A DNA stretch of 19,761 nucleotides from Candidatus Nanopelagicales bacterium (GCA_030832365.1 JAURJF010000008.1:1-19761); one strand, 5' to 3'; counted from the stretch's first letter, positions 6,461 to 15,117 are shown. Numbers and translations are program-made. Notes: a model not told the origin generated them from the letters alone.

Positions 6461-7553
6461 TCTCAACGCTTGCCATGCCATGGGCCTCGGCCACTGCTTT
6501 ATAGGTGATCTGGCCATTATGGACATTTAGCCCCTTAGCAAGGCCAGGATTTTCAGATAGCGCCGCCTTCCAGCCCTTATTGGCAAGAGCTAGAGCGTAA
6601 GGCAGGGTGGCATTTGAAAGAGCATAGGTGGAGGTAAGGGGCAGGGCTCCTGGCATATTTGCAACACAGTAAAAGATGCTCTCATGAACCTTAAATGTGG
6701 GATCTGCATGCGTTGTTGCCTTTGAATCCTCAAAGCAGCCACCTTGATCAATTGCAATATCAACTAAGACTGAGCCCTTCTTCAACTGCGAAACCAATTC
6801 ATTGCTAATTAACTTAGGAGCCTTTGCACCATGAATCAAAACAGCTCCGATGATTAAATCTGATGCAAGAGCTTCTTGCTCTATCTCATGGGTATTTGAA
6901 ACTAAAGTCTTTACCGCTCCATTAAATATCTGATCTATATAGGCAAGTCTGCTCTGATTTAAATCAATAACAGTTACATCAGCTCTCATACCTAGAGCAA
7001 TCGTTGCTGCCGCAAGACCTGCAGTTCCTCCACCAAGGATCAAAACCTTTCCAGGCCTGACTCCCGGAACCCCGCCAAGTAATACACCGCGCCCTCCAGC
7101 GCTTGCCTGGAGCGCTGCTGCTCCAACTTGTGGAGCCATACGCCCTGCAACCTCACTCATTGGAGCAAGAAGTGGAAGAGTTGAATTCAACTCAACTGTT
7201 TCATAAGCAATTGCTGTAATGCCACTTTTGATTAGCGCCTCAGCGCACTCCTTAGAGGCTGCAAGATGAAGATAGGTAAAGAGAACTTGGCCTGCTCTCA
7301 TCCGGTGATATTCCGATGCAATTGGCTCTTTAACTTTTAAGATTAATTCAGATTCAGCCCAGATTTGATCTGCTGAGGAAAGAATTGTCGCTCCAACGCT
7401 CTTATAATCTTCATCTGTAATTGCGCATCCAAGGCCAGCTGAGCTCTCAACTAAAACTTTATGACCCTGGCGGATAAATTCTCTAGCCCCTGCTGGGGTT
7501 AGCGAGACTCGATACTCATGGTTCTTTATCTCTTTTGGAACGCCAATGTTCAC
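6444..7553 (-). CDS. ald: Alanine dehydrogenase
   Basis: A 369-residue NAD-dependent L-alanine dehydrogenase (alanine to pyruvate and ammonia, reversible), a usual full length. Family residues sit at the canonical numbers: Arg15 (EYRVSLTP), Lys75 (KVKEP), His96 (YLHLA) and Asp269 (IDQGG) for substrate binding and catalysis. The Rossmann loop GGGTAG is at 174-179 and the NAD-selecting Asp197 is in VTVIDLN. The start is GTG at 7551-7553, fixed by the conserved MNIGVPKEIKNHEYRV opening. It lies two bases after the DUF4192 stop with little room for its own ribosome binding site, so translational coupling is likely. It connects nitrogen assimilation with central carbon metabolism. The promoter of the next operon begins inside its 3' end. 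Confidence 0.96.
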   Translation of the reverse strand: MNIGVPKEIKNHEYRVSLTPAGAREFIRQGHKVLVESSAGLGCAITDEDYKSVGATILSSADQIWAESELILKVKEPIASEYHRMRAGQVLFTYLHLAASKECAEALIKSGITAIAYETVELNSTLPLLAPMSEVAGRMAPQVGAAALQASAGGRGVLLGGVPGVRPGKVLILGGGTAGLAAATIALGMRADVTVIDLNQSRLAYIDQIFNGAVKTLVSNTHEIEQEALASDLIIGAVLIHGAKAPKLISNELVSQLKKGSVLVDIAIDQGGCFEDSKATTHADPTFKVHESIFYCVANMPGALPLTSTYALSNATLPYALALANKGWKAALSENPGLAKGLNVHNGQITYKAVAEAHGMASVEMDFLL

Positions 7554-7555
7554 CT

Positions 7556-8551
7556 CTAGATAGTACCTGAGAAAAGCTCACTACAAATTTTGGGGTGTAG
7601 CTCACTTCGCATCTGGGCAAATGAATTGGGGGCCCAACCAGAGTTAAAGACCTGTCTAAGTAATTTACTCATCGCATAAGATGAATCATCGCCCTCTGCT
7701 CTATCTAAAGCTCTCTGGGCAAGGGCCCCATCTCCACGTTCATAGGCAACTGCTGCAAATAAATTAGCAACCGGGGCTATATAGCCCTCTGGGGCGCTAC
7801 GAAGCAACCAGCGCCAAGCTGTGAAGTAAAGATCTAGGCTCTCAGCGCTCACACTTCCAAGTGCGTAATCTCTAACCTGCAAATCTTTTAGGCGAACCAA
7901 AAGTAGCGCTATCAACTCTTTATCTCTGACTAAGCCATGGGTTTTAAACTCCGCCATAAATTCATCTACAGCTCTAGCCCCTTGCCTCTGTAGCTCCAAT
8001 GGCTCTTGGTCATAATCAATTTCATCTATCTTTCTAAGTAATTTAACCAACTCCTGATCTACTTGTATTGGTGAGATAGATTCAATTAATTGATCAAGAG
8101 TTTTAAAGGGAATTGGCCTGCCCGCAGCTACTTGCTCTGCAGCAATTCTGGATTCAATCAAATCAGGGACGCTATTTCCCTCTACTGGACAACAGAGTAA
8201 ATCTTCACAGATTAGCGAGCGATAACGCTCTTGCTCAACTGTTATTACCTCTCGAAGGCTAAGGCCATAGTCAGTAATAGCGGAGAGAATTGTTGAGATG
8301 ACCTCATTTTGGCTCTCCCCGATTTCAGGGCTATAAAAGATGGCGATAACCGATTCAGCGTTATCTCTAGATAAGTGGGAGATGAGAAGCTTTAACTCAT
8401 CTGCTGATATCTCATTTGGGAAATCAATACGGATAGCCATCGCTATGGCATCACTTTTTAGAGTCAGTAAGACTATTGAATCTTGAGGATTAAACCCGAT
8501 TAAAAATGGTATTGCTGAAAGCAGATCTCTTGGCGTTGTTAGTGTGGTCAT
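7556..8551 (-). CDS. DUF4192 family protein
   Basis: A 331-residue protein of unknown function found almost only in Actinomycetota. The family opening is clear: LTTPRDLLSAIPFLIGFNPQDSIVLL, followed by alternating strands and helices, a middle segment with paired cysteines (CEDLLCCPVEG), and an Ala-rich helical C-terminal region (LFAAVAYERGDGALAQRALD) resembling a TPR-like repeat. No signal peptide or membrane segment is seen. I start at the ATG 8549-8551 because family members begin just before TTLTTPRDLL. A TTG at 8581 in the same frame is possible, and neither start has a good ribosome binding site. It leads directly into ald with a 2-bp gap. Confidence 0.82.
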   Translation of the reverse strand: MTTLTTPRDLLSAIPFLIGFNPQDSIVLLTLKSDAIAMAIRIDFPNEISADELKLLISHLSRDNAESVIAIFYSPEIGESQNEVISTILSAITDYGLSLREVITVEQERYRSLICEDLLCCPVEGNSVPDLIESRIAAEQVAAGRPIPFKTLDQLIESISPIQVDQELVKLLRKIDEIDYDQEPLELQRQGARAVDEFMAEFKTHGLVRDKELIALLLVRLKDLQVRDYALGSVSAESLDLYFTAWRWLLRSAPEGYIAPVANLFAAVAYERGDGALAQRALDRAEGDDSSYAMSKLLRQVFNSGWAPNSFAQMRSELHPKICSELFSGTI

Positions 8552-8612
8552 AGGTAAAGCATCTTGGGATTGATAGATCAAGGCTCTTAGAGAGATGAAG
8601 AATTGTTGATAA

Positions 8613-9323
8613 CTAGCCTCTGTAGATACCCCGCGCTGGTCGAATCTCTAGATCTCTTCTCACCTTCTGCACAATCACTCCATCAATTGGCGCGCCAAGA
8701 GATCCTGCTCTCCAAAAACCGCTCCAGGTAGTAGTTAGTTCAACCCGTCTCACACCAGAGCTTTTATAGGTATTTTCAATAAGCATTGCAGGATATGGGG
8801 CTCCAGCAAGCCTGGTGCGATAGCTATTGCCATCTCCAAACTCCCAGAGGAACTCAGGAGTTAGGTGAATCGTTATTGGGGTGCCAAGGACCACAAGGAC
8901 TGTAGTGAAGTGCATGGGAGTATTAGTTAAAAAGTTAACGCTCTGATTTACCAAGATGTTATCTAAGGGCTGAGTAATTATCTCTCCCCTAGGAATTAAG
9001 CTCTTAACTTGATCGCTAATTTGAGATCCAGAAATTCTTTTCACTCTTGGCTTTGGTGAAGGTTTTGGCCCTAGCGCCACAGCTTTACTTGTAGCAACTG
9101 GCTTTGGAAGCCAGGGAATCCAAGGCCGCTTTATCGTTGGCGTTGGCTTTGGCTTTGGCGAAGTTGATGCCTCTCCTGCTGCCTTGCCTTTCTTGACAGT
9201 GATTACTACTTCATTGCTCTCTTGATCAGCTTTAACATCAATACATGTCTCACCCTCACAAGCGCTATAAGCAGTAGTTATCGAAGAAATTAGAATCAAA
9301 ATTGCTAGAAGAGTAATTCGCAT
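8613..9323 (-). CDS. Secreted protein with Pro/Lys-rich linker and PKD-like domain
   Basis: A 236-residue predicted exported protein. Residues 1-20 form a signal peptide (basic MR, a hydrophobic core, AYSA before Cys21). It lacks a proper lipobox, so ordinary cleavage is more likely than lipidation. A CEGETC pair follows, then a low-complexity Pro/Lys/Ser linker at about 52-98 (STSPKPKPTPT, GPKPSPKPRV). The C-terminal part has FLWEFGDGNSYRT (the WxFGDG hallmark of PKD domains) and later RRVELTTTWSG, a strand pair typical of that fold. PKD domains are beta-sandwiches on surface or secreted proteins. The function is unknown. A weak TTGACT/TAAAGA pair at 9339-9365 (15-bp spacer) could be its promoter. 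Confidence 0.78.
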   Translation of the reverse strand: MRITLLAILILISSITTAYSACEGETCIDVKADQESNEVVITVKKGKAAGEASTSPKPKPTPTIKRPWIPWLPKPVATSKAVALGPKPSPKPRVKRISGSQISDQVKSLIPRGEIITQPLDNILVNQSVNFLTNTPMHFTTVLVVLGTPITIHLTPEFLWEFGDGNSYRTRLAGAPYPAMLIENTYKSSGVRRVELTTTWSGFWRAGSLGAPIDGVIVQKVRRDLEIRPARGIYRG

Positions 9324-9384
9324 CCTGCAGATGATGCCTCTTTATCTCTTTTAAGAATTAGTCAAACTTAAGGCTTTGGGGATA

Positions 9385-11391
9385 TCACTGCCCTGTGGAG
9401 TTATATTGACTCGCAAGTCTTTTAAGAGATTCTCTAATCACAGCCCCATCGCTACTTCTCCATAGCGGCGGCATAGAGTTTAAAAGCACTGATCCATAGC
9501 GTTTATTAACAATTCTTGAATCAAGAATTGCCACTACCCCGCGATCATCGATAGAGCGAATTAGCCTTCCTGTTCCTTGAGCAAGAAGTAGAGCAGCCCT
9601 TGGAAGTGAGACTTGCATAAAACCTGAGCCGCCAGATGCATCTATCTGTGCAGCTCTTGCCGACATCACTGGATCATCTGGTCTTGGAAAAGGTATTCGA
9701 TCAATTGCTACCAAAATACATGATGGCCCCGGCACATCAACTCCCTGCCAGAGGCTCATAGTTCCAAGCAGTATCGAAGTTGGATCTTGCGCAAATTTTT
9801 CGACTAATACTCCAACGCTATCGCCCCGCCTCTGGGTAATAATCTTTATCGGAAGCTCTGCCAATACTCGCCTTAGATGTTCATCAGCCATCTCAACTCC
9901 GCGCCATGATGAAAATAGCGCCAGTGTTCTTCCCCCTGCAGCATCAATTAGCTCACCTAACTCAACAAGAGCCTGCGCACTTGGCCCATCTCTTGTTGGC
10001 TCTGGAAGATCTCTTGGCAGATAGAGCGCTCCTTGGCTGGCAAAATCAAAGGGTGAGCCAACATCAAGTGATACTAGATTTTCTGGATCAATATCTCCCC
10101 CGCTATCACTACTTTCATCTTGGCTAGCCTCTAGCGGATCAATTCCAAAACTCTTAGCAATTGCAGCAAAACTATTTCCAACGCTTAAGGTTGCACTCGT
10201 TGCGATAACTGGAGTTTTAGTAAATAAGTTCTCACGTAATAGATGTGAAACTTCAAGTGGAGCAAGATAGAGAGTTGAAAAAGTAGGCTCAAACCAGAGC
10301 ACTTGATTACTGCCAATCTTTAGCATCTTAGATGCGGTGGTCTTTACTTCATTGACAGCTCCCTTTACTCGAGCCCGCTCAGCTAAAGCATCTGGATCAA
10401 CAATTAGTGAATCAGCATTAATTAGCGCAATAGCGCTCTCTGCCGCCTCTTTAATCTTTCTTACCCATGGAGCTAGAAGCAGGGGTAGTTCTTGAAGCTT
10501 TCGCTCATCACCACTTTTAATGCGAAACTCCTGGCCATACTCATCAAGTGCTCTGCTAAATCCCTCACAAGCCTTACCTAACCCTTCAGCAGCTTTTCCT
10601 GGGAGGTGTTTTCGCAGCATATTTGCTGCTCTACTAGCTCTTGCTGCAGTTAGCTCCTCTGTTACTGCTTGAGTAGTGCGATCCATAAACTCATGAGCCT
10701 CATCTAAAATCACTGCATCTCGCTCTGGCAAAATCGGATGAGAGTCCACAATTTCAATTGCAAGTAAGGTGTGATTAGTAACGACAATATCTGCGCTCTG
10801 GGCTTTAGTTTTTGCCTTCACTGCAAAACATTGCGCTCCAAAGCGACATTCATCAGCTCCAACGCACTCTCTTCCAGATGTTGAATTAGCTAGCCAGACT
10901 CGTCTATCAACCTCAGGTGCATCATCTCGATCTCCCGAGATTCCATCTCTACTCGCCCATTGGCGGAGGCGACGAGCATCTGATTCAAGAGATGAAATCT
11001 CAACTAATACCTGGCTATCAACGCCAGAGTCATCAGCATTCATCTTCTGCAGACAGAGATAATTTCCAACCCCTTTATAAACAGCAAAGGAGATACTTCT
11101 CCCCAATTCTTTCTCTAAAGCCTTTTGAACCTTAGGAAGATCTCGCTCAATTAATTGTCGCTGCAGCGCAAGGGTTGCCGTTGCAACAAGTACTCGTTTG
11201 CCATGAACTAGAGCCGGCACTAAATAAGCCAGTGATTTTCCAGTTCCAGTTCCTGCTTGAACAAGGAGGTGGTGGCGATCTTCAAGGGCATTTGCAACTG
11301 CCTCTGCCATTGCAATCTGGCCAGCTCTCTGGCTTCCCCCAATTGCTTCAACTGCTGCTGCTAGCGCCTTTCTAACCGACTCTGCGCTCAT
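9385..11391 (-). CDS. dinG: DinG/YoaA-like iron-sulfur DNA helicase
   Basis: A 668-residue superfamily 2 helicase of the XPD/DinG group. Walker A is AGTGTGKS (46-53) and the DEAH box is at 230-233 in VILDEAHEF. Four cysteines, 113, 176, 182 and 188 (YLC; ECVGADECRFGAQC), are placed as in the 4Fe-4S domain that couples ATP hydrolysis to unwinding. Motif III is TSATL. The second RecA-like domain has LGTMSLWQGVDVPG and the arginine-finger region QGTGRLIRS. No 3'-5' exonuclease domain is fused, unlike Gram-positive DinG. It should unwind 5'-overhang DNA, R-loops or forked structures during repair. It lies downstream of the nrdJ terminator, so it has its own promoter, although no LexA box precedes it. 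Confidence 0.93.
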   Translation of the reverse strand: MSAESVRKALAAAVEAIGGSQRAGQIAMAEAVANALEDRHHLLVQAGTGTGKSLAYLVPALVHGKRVLVATATLALQRQLIERDLPKVQKALEKELGRSISFAVYKGVGNYLCLQKMNADDSGVDSQVLVEISSLESDARRLRQWASRDGISGDRDDAPEVDRRVWLANSTSGRECVGADECRFGAQCFAVKAKTKAQSADIVVTNHTLLAIEIVDSHPILPERDAVILDEAHEFMDRTTQAVTEELTAARASRAANMLRKHLPGKAAEGLGKACEGFSRALDEYGQEFRIKSGDERKLQELPLLLAPWVRKIKEAAESAIALINADSLIVDPDALAERARVKGAVNEVKTTASKMLKIGSNQVLWFEPTFSTLYLAPLEVSHLLRENLFTKTPVIATSATLSVGNSFAAIAKSFGIDPLEASQDESSDSGGDIDPENLVSLDVGSPFDFASQGALYLPRDLPEPTRDGPSAQALVELGELIDAAGGRTLALFSSWRGVEMADEHLRRVLAELPIKIITQRRGDSVGVLVEKFAQDPTSILLGTMSLWQGVDVPGPSCILVAIDRIPFPRPDDPVMSARAAQIDASGGSGFMQVSLPRAALLLAQGTGRLIRSIDDRGVVAILDSRIVNKRYGSVLLNSMPPLWRSSDGAVIRESLKRLASQYNSTGQ

Positions 11392-11470
11392 AGTGGCAAC
11401 CTTATTCTGATTTGATTTGCAATGATTAGAAATTGCTCACTTAAACTCTAAATAAATAGCTTTAAATGAT

Positions 11471-11501
11471 TTAACCCCCCAAAGTTTCTTTGGGGGGTTA
11501 A
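11471..11501 (-). terminator. Strong hairpin terminator after nrdJ
   Basis: A perfect 14-bp stem (TTAACCCCCCAAAG with CTTTGGGGGGTTAA) around a 3-base loop lies 38 bases beyond the nrdJ stop. The trailing minus-strand sequence is T-rich but not a clean T-run (AATCATTTAAAG). The stem is symmetric and could work in either direction, but only nrdJ points at it. It separates nrdJ from the helicase gene. Confidence 0.8.
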
Positions 11502-11508
11502 GGATTAA

Positions 11509-11527
11509 AGGAGAGGCAATCTCTCCT
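11509..11527 (-). repeat. Second hairpin in the nrdJ 3' region
   Basis: AGGAGAG and CTCTCCT form a perfect 7-bp stem with a 5-base loop, 12 bases after the nrdJ stop and just before the larger terminator stem. The pair may act as a tandem terminator or protect the 3' end. Confidence 0.45.
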
Positions 11528-11539
11528 GTAATTACTTTT

Positions 11540-14350
11540 CTAGCTACATCCTGAGGTATTTCCGCAACCTTCACAGACATAGCAGGCACCTGAGGCTCTC
11601 ATCTTTACTCCACAGGTAACACAGAGCGGAGCATCTGATTTAACGCCAGCGATTTTCTCCAGTAGCTCTGTTGAAGAACCAATCTGGTGGAGCGAAGTAT
11701 CAGCCTTTGCAGGCTTTGCTACTGGCGCGCTGGCCTTCTTCTCTTCAACTACCTCTGGCTTTGCCTCAACAATTTGAGCATACTCGCCGGTTTCAAGGGC
11801 TGCTGCTCTCTCTGCTGCGGTATAGATACCAAATGCTGCGCGCTCTTCATATGGCAAGTAATCAAGTGCCAGGCGGCGGAAGATGTAATCCATCATTGAT
11901 TGGGCCATACGAATATCTGGATCATCAGTTATTCCTGCTGGCTCAAAGCGAGAGTTTGTGAACTTGGAGACGTAGGTCTCTAGTGGCACTCCATATTGCA
12001 GACCGATTGATACTGCAATTGAGAAGACATCCATAACACCTGCAAGAGTTGAACCCTGCTTACCAAGTTTTAAGAAGATCTCACCTAGCTGGCCATCTTC
12101 ATATGTTCCAGCATTCATATAACCCTCTGCCCCGCCAACTGAGAACGATGTAGTTCTTGAAGGACGTGACTTTGGTAGGCGCTTACGAGTTGCAGGAGCA
12201 GGAGCTGCGCTTACCTGATCATCTTTGCCATTGTTCTTTGACTTTGCATCAGAGAGTGGCTGACCAACTTTGCAACTATCGCGATAGACAGCAAGAGCCT
12301 TAAGGCCTAGCTTCCATCCTTCGTAATAAACCTCTTCAACATCTTCAACGCTTGCATCAGCAGGAAGATTTACCGTCTTTGAGATAGCACCTGAGAGGAA
12401 TGGTTGGCATGCAGCCATCATTCTTACATGGCCCATTGGAGCAATAGATCTTGTTCCAAGCGCGCAATCAAAGACATCGTAATGCTCAGCCTTAAGCCCT
12501 GGGGCATCAACTACATGTCCATTAGTTGAAATGTATTCAACGATTGCTTCAATGGTCTCATCGGTATAGCCCAGCTTCTTTAAGGCTTGTGGGACAGTTT
12601 GGTTAACGATCTGGAGGGATCCTCCACCAACCATCTTCTTAAACTTAACAAGTGAGAAATCAGGCTCAATACCAGTGGTATCGCAATCCATCATTAAGCC
12701 GATAGTTCCAGTAGGTGCAAGAACGGATGCTTGAGCATTTCTCCAGCCATTCTTCTCACCAAGTGAAATACAGCTATCCCATTGCTTATTAGCCTCAGCC
12801 AATACATCTCTATCAAGAGTTGAAACTGATTTAGCAGATAGTGATGCTGCCTGGTGCTTCTTCATTACTCGAGTATGAGGAGCTGCATTTCTGGCATATC
12901 CCTCATATGGGCCAACAATTCCAGCCATCTCAGCAGATCTGCGATATGAAGTACCGGTCATAAGTGAGGTAATTGCTCCAGCTAGGGCTCTTCCGCCCTC
13001 TGAATCATAAGCAAGTCCTGATGCCATAAGAAGAGCGCCGAGGTTTGCATAACCAATTCCTAGTTGGCGATAGGCCCTTGTTGTTACGCCGATTGCCTCT
13101 GTTGGGAAATCTGCAAAACAAATTGAGATATCCATTGCAGTAATGATCATCTCAACTGCCTTAACAAAGTTCTTTGCATCAAATGATCCATCGCTCTTTA
13201 AAAACTTCATAAGATTTAAAGAAGCTAGGTTGCATGAGGAGTTATCAAGTGACATATATTCCGAGCAAGGATTGGAGGCATTGATGCGACCTGTCTCAGG
13301 GCTGGTATGCCAATCATTGATTGTGGTGTCATATTGAATTCCAGGATCTGCGCAAGCCCAGGCAGCCTCTGCCATCTTGCGAAATAGTTGACGGGAATCA
13401 ACCTCTTCCATTACCTCACCTGTTGCGCGAGCTGTTAGACCAAACTTGGCTCCATTTTCATAAGCGCGCATAAATTCATCATTTACACGGACTGAGTTAT
13501 TGGCATTTTGATATTGCACAGAGATGATGTCTTTGCCGCCAAGATCCATATCAAAGCCAGCATCACGAAGGGCGCGAATCTTGTCTTCTTCTCTTACCTT
13601 AGTTTCAATAAATTCTTCAATATCTGGATGATCGATATCTAGAACAACCATCTTGGCAGCTCTTCTAGTTGCTCCACCTGATTTGATTGTTCCAGCAGAG
13701 GAATCAGCCCCGCGCATAAATGAAACTGGGCCAGATGCTGTGCCACCTGATTTCAATAGCTCTTTTGAGGAGCGAATCCGTGAGAGATTTAATCCAGCTC
13801 CTGATCCACCTTTGAAGATCATGCCCTCTTCGCGATACCAGTTAAGGATCGATTCCATAGTGTCATCAACTGAGAGGATGAAACAGGCAGATACTTGCTG
13901 CGGAGCTGATGTTCCTACGTTAAACCAGACTGGAGAGTTAAAGGAAAATACCTGGTGTAGGAGCATATAAGTTAATTCATGTTCAAAAATTTCAGCATCT
14001 TCTGGAGTGGCAAAATATCCATGCTCTTTTCCAGCTTTGGTGTAGGTAAGAACAACGCGATCGATAACTTGCTTTAGTGAGTGCTCTCTATTTTCAGCTC
14101 CCACTGCGCCGCGGAAATACTTTGTTGTAACGATGGTTGAGGCATTAACTGACCAGAAATCTGGATACTCAACGCCGCGTTGTTCAAAGACCACCTCGCC
14201 GCTCTTCCAATTGGTCTGCACCACATCGCGTCTCTCCCAATTAACGCCCTCATATGGATGTTGACCAGAAGTTGTATAAATACGCTCCATACTTAAGCCT
14301 TTTTCCATCTTGGCTTTCCCCGATGGGCGATTGATTACTGTGTCCGACAT
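11540..14350 (-). CDS. nrdJ: Vitamin B12-dependent (class II) ribonucleoside-diphosphate reductase
   Basis: A 936-residue class II ribonucleotide reductase that makes deoxyribonucleotides with adenosylcobalamin instead of an iron or manganese cofactor, so it needs no oxygen. Landmarks are FNSPVWFNVG (137-146), the first redox Cys156 (ACFILS), KGGSGAGLNLSR (180-191) and the active-site loop NPCSE with Asn360, Cys362 (thiyl radical) and Glu364. Cys373 and APTGTIGLMMDCD follow. The C-terminal tail (910-935) is Cys-rich with CVTC and CEGC pairs, the swinging redox/zinc tail of this subclass. The ATG has GGAGAAAT upstream. It follows nrdR after a very AT-rich 102-bp gap and ends at a strong terminator. 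No nrdAB or nrdEF partner is in the window. Confidence 0.96.
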   Translation of the reverse strand: MSDTVINRPSGKAKMEKGLSMERIYTTSGQHPYEGVNWERRDVVQTNWKSGEVVFEQRGVEYPDFWSVNASTIVTTKYFRGAVGAENREHSLKQVIDRVVLTYTKAGKEHGYFATPEDAEIFEHELTYMLLHQVFSFNSPVWFNVGTSAPQQVSACFILSVDDTMESILNWYREEGMIFKGGSGAGLNLSRIRSSKELLKSGGTASGPVSFMRGADSSAGTIKSGGATRRAAKMVVLDIDHPDIEEFIETKVREEDKIRALRDAGFDMDLGGKDIISVQYQNANNSVRVNDEFMRAYENGAKFGLTARATGEVMEEVDSRQLFRKMAEAAWACADPGIQYDTTINDWHTSPETGRINASNPCSEYMSLDNSSCNLASLNLMKFLKSDGSFDAKNFVKAVEMIITAMDISICFADFPTEAIGVTTRAYRQLGIGYANLGALLMASGLAYDSEGGRALAGAITSLMTGTSYRRSAEMAGIVGPYEGYARNAAPHTRVMKKHQAASLSAKSVSTLDRDVLAEANKQWDSCISLGEKNGWRNAQASVLAPTGTIGLMMDCDTTGIEPDFSLVKFKKMVGGGSLQIVNQTVPQALKKLGYTDETIEAIVEYISTNGHVVDAPGLKAEHYDVFDCALGTRSIAPMGHVRMMAACQPFLSGAISKTVNLPADASVEDVEEVYYEGWKLGLKALAVYRDSCKVGQPLSDAKSKNNGKDDQVSAAPAPATRKRLPKSRPSRTTSFSVGGAEGYMNAGTYEDGQLGEIFLKLGKQGSTLAGVMDVFSIAVSIGLQYGVPLETYVSKFTNSRFEPAGITDDPDIRMAQSMMDYIFRRLALDYLPYEERAAFGIYTAAERAAALETGEYAQIVEAKPEVVEEKKASAPVAKPAKADTSLHQIGSSTELLEKIAGVKSDAPLCVTCGVKMRASGACYVCEGCGNTSGCS

Positions 14351-14452
14351 TTCTTATTTCTCCAGTTTCTTCTTGAATTTTTAATTTTGTTTTTAAAACT
14401 TTTCTATCTTTTTCTATTTAATTTTTTTACTGCTATCTACTTATCGGACTTT

Positions 14453-14953
14453 TCATTTAAGTTGCGGGGAGGCAACTTGAGATTCGCTCTCAATTTCTGA
14501 CTTTTCGATCGGCAGGGCTCGGAGAAGAGCGATCTCGCCTTCGAAATCTTCAAGGGAGGAGAAGTTACGGTATACCGAGGCATAACGCAGGTAGGCGACC
14601 TCATCTAATTCGCGAAGTGGCGGCAATATAGCCATGCCAACCTCTTGAGCTTCGATCTCTGCCTGTCCTGTGGAGCGAAGCGCCTCTTCAACCCTCATTG
14701 CAAGTAGCGCTAGATCATCATCATCAACTGGTCGGTTCTGGCAGGCCTTACGAACTCCGTTAATAACTTTCTCACGGCTAAAGGGCTCTGTTGCTCCACT
14801 TCGTTTAATGATGGAGAGAACTGCAGTCTCAGAGGTTGAAAAACGTGAACCGCATTGGGTGCACTCTCTTCTTCGACGAATAGAGCTGCCTTCATCACTT
14901 GGACGCGAGTCAATGACTCGAGAATCCTCATAACGACAGAAGGGGCAGATCAC
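14453..14953 (-). CDS. nrdR: Transcriptional repressor NrdR
   Basis: A 166-residue NrdR, the ATP/dATP-sensing repressor of ribonucleotide reductase genes. The zinc ribbon has Cys3, Cys6, Cys31 and Cys34 (CPFC...CTQC), the canonical numbers when translation starts at GTG 14951-14953; AGAGGA lies about nine bases upstream. A longer frame from a TTG at 14971 would add six unconserved residues. The DNA-binding stretch SSIRRRRECTQCG is intact, followed by an ATP-cone (about 49-139: VLSIIKRSG, FSREKVINGVRKAC, VEEALRSTG, YLRYASVYRNF). It lies directly upstream of nrdJ on the same strand, with two candidate NrdR boxes in front, which suggests autoregulation and control of nrdJ. Confidence 0.95.
   Translation of the reverse strand: MICPFCRYEDSRVIDSRPSDEGSSIRRRRECTQCGSRFSTSETAVLSIIKRSGATEPFSREKVINGVRKACQNRPVDDDDLALLAMRVEEALRSTGQAEIEAQEVGMAILPPLRELDEVAYLRYASVYRNFSSLEDFEGEIALLRALPIEKSEIESESQVASPQLK
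14459..14478 (-). repeat. Hairpin at the 3' end of nrdR
   Basis: AAGTTGC (14459-14465) and GCAACTT (14472-14478) form a perfect 7-bp stem with a 6-base loop inside the last nrdR codons, ending four bases before the stop codon. No T-run follows. It could attenuate or process the nrdR-nrdJ transcript. Confidence 0.45.
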
Positions 14954-15018
14954 GGCGTGTCGTCCTCTCAATCCTAGGCATTTCCTGAAATCGGGTGTAT
15001 TGGAGCCTTAGGTGCTAA

Positions 15019-15034
15019 CCACTACTTATGGAAG
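15019..15034. promoter_or_regulatory. Candidate NrdR box, downstream copy
   Basis: CCACTACTTATGGAAG matches 9 of 16 positions of the NrdR box (ACAC-W-ATAT-N-T-W-GTGT), mainly the left half-site CACTA. It is weak alone, but it lies exactly 31 bp centre to centre (15-bp linker) from the better box at 15050-15065. Confidence 0.5.
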
Positions 15035-15049
15035 CATATCCCAATTCAA

Positions 15050-15065
15050 CCCCAATATCTAGGGG
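15050..15065. promoter_or_regulatory. Candidate NrdR box, upstream copy
   Basis: CCCCAATATCTAGGGG, extended by A and T to an 18-bp near-palindrome (15049-15066), keeps the conserved CAATATCTAG centre of the NrdR box. It lies about 100 bp upstream of nrdR, in the gap after the LysM gene. NrdR boxes usually occur in pairs on one face of the helix, as here. Confidence 0.65.
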
Positions 15066-15117
15066 TAAGAGTAAAGCAACGGTTGAGAGTTCCGCAACTC
15101 AAAATGAGTTTGAGCCT

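Noticed and set aside
14351..14452. Possible cobalamin riboswitch or NrdR boxes directly before nrdJ
   Set aside because: The gap is A/T-rich, short and lacks the B12-box and the CWATAT-type core; the NrdR-like sites are instead upstream of nrdR.
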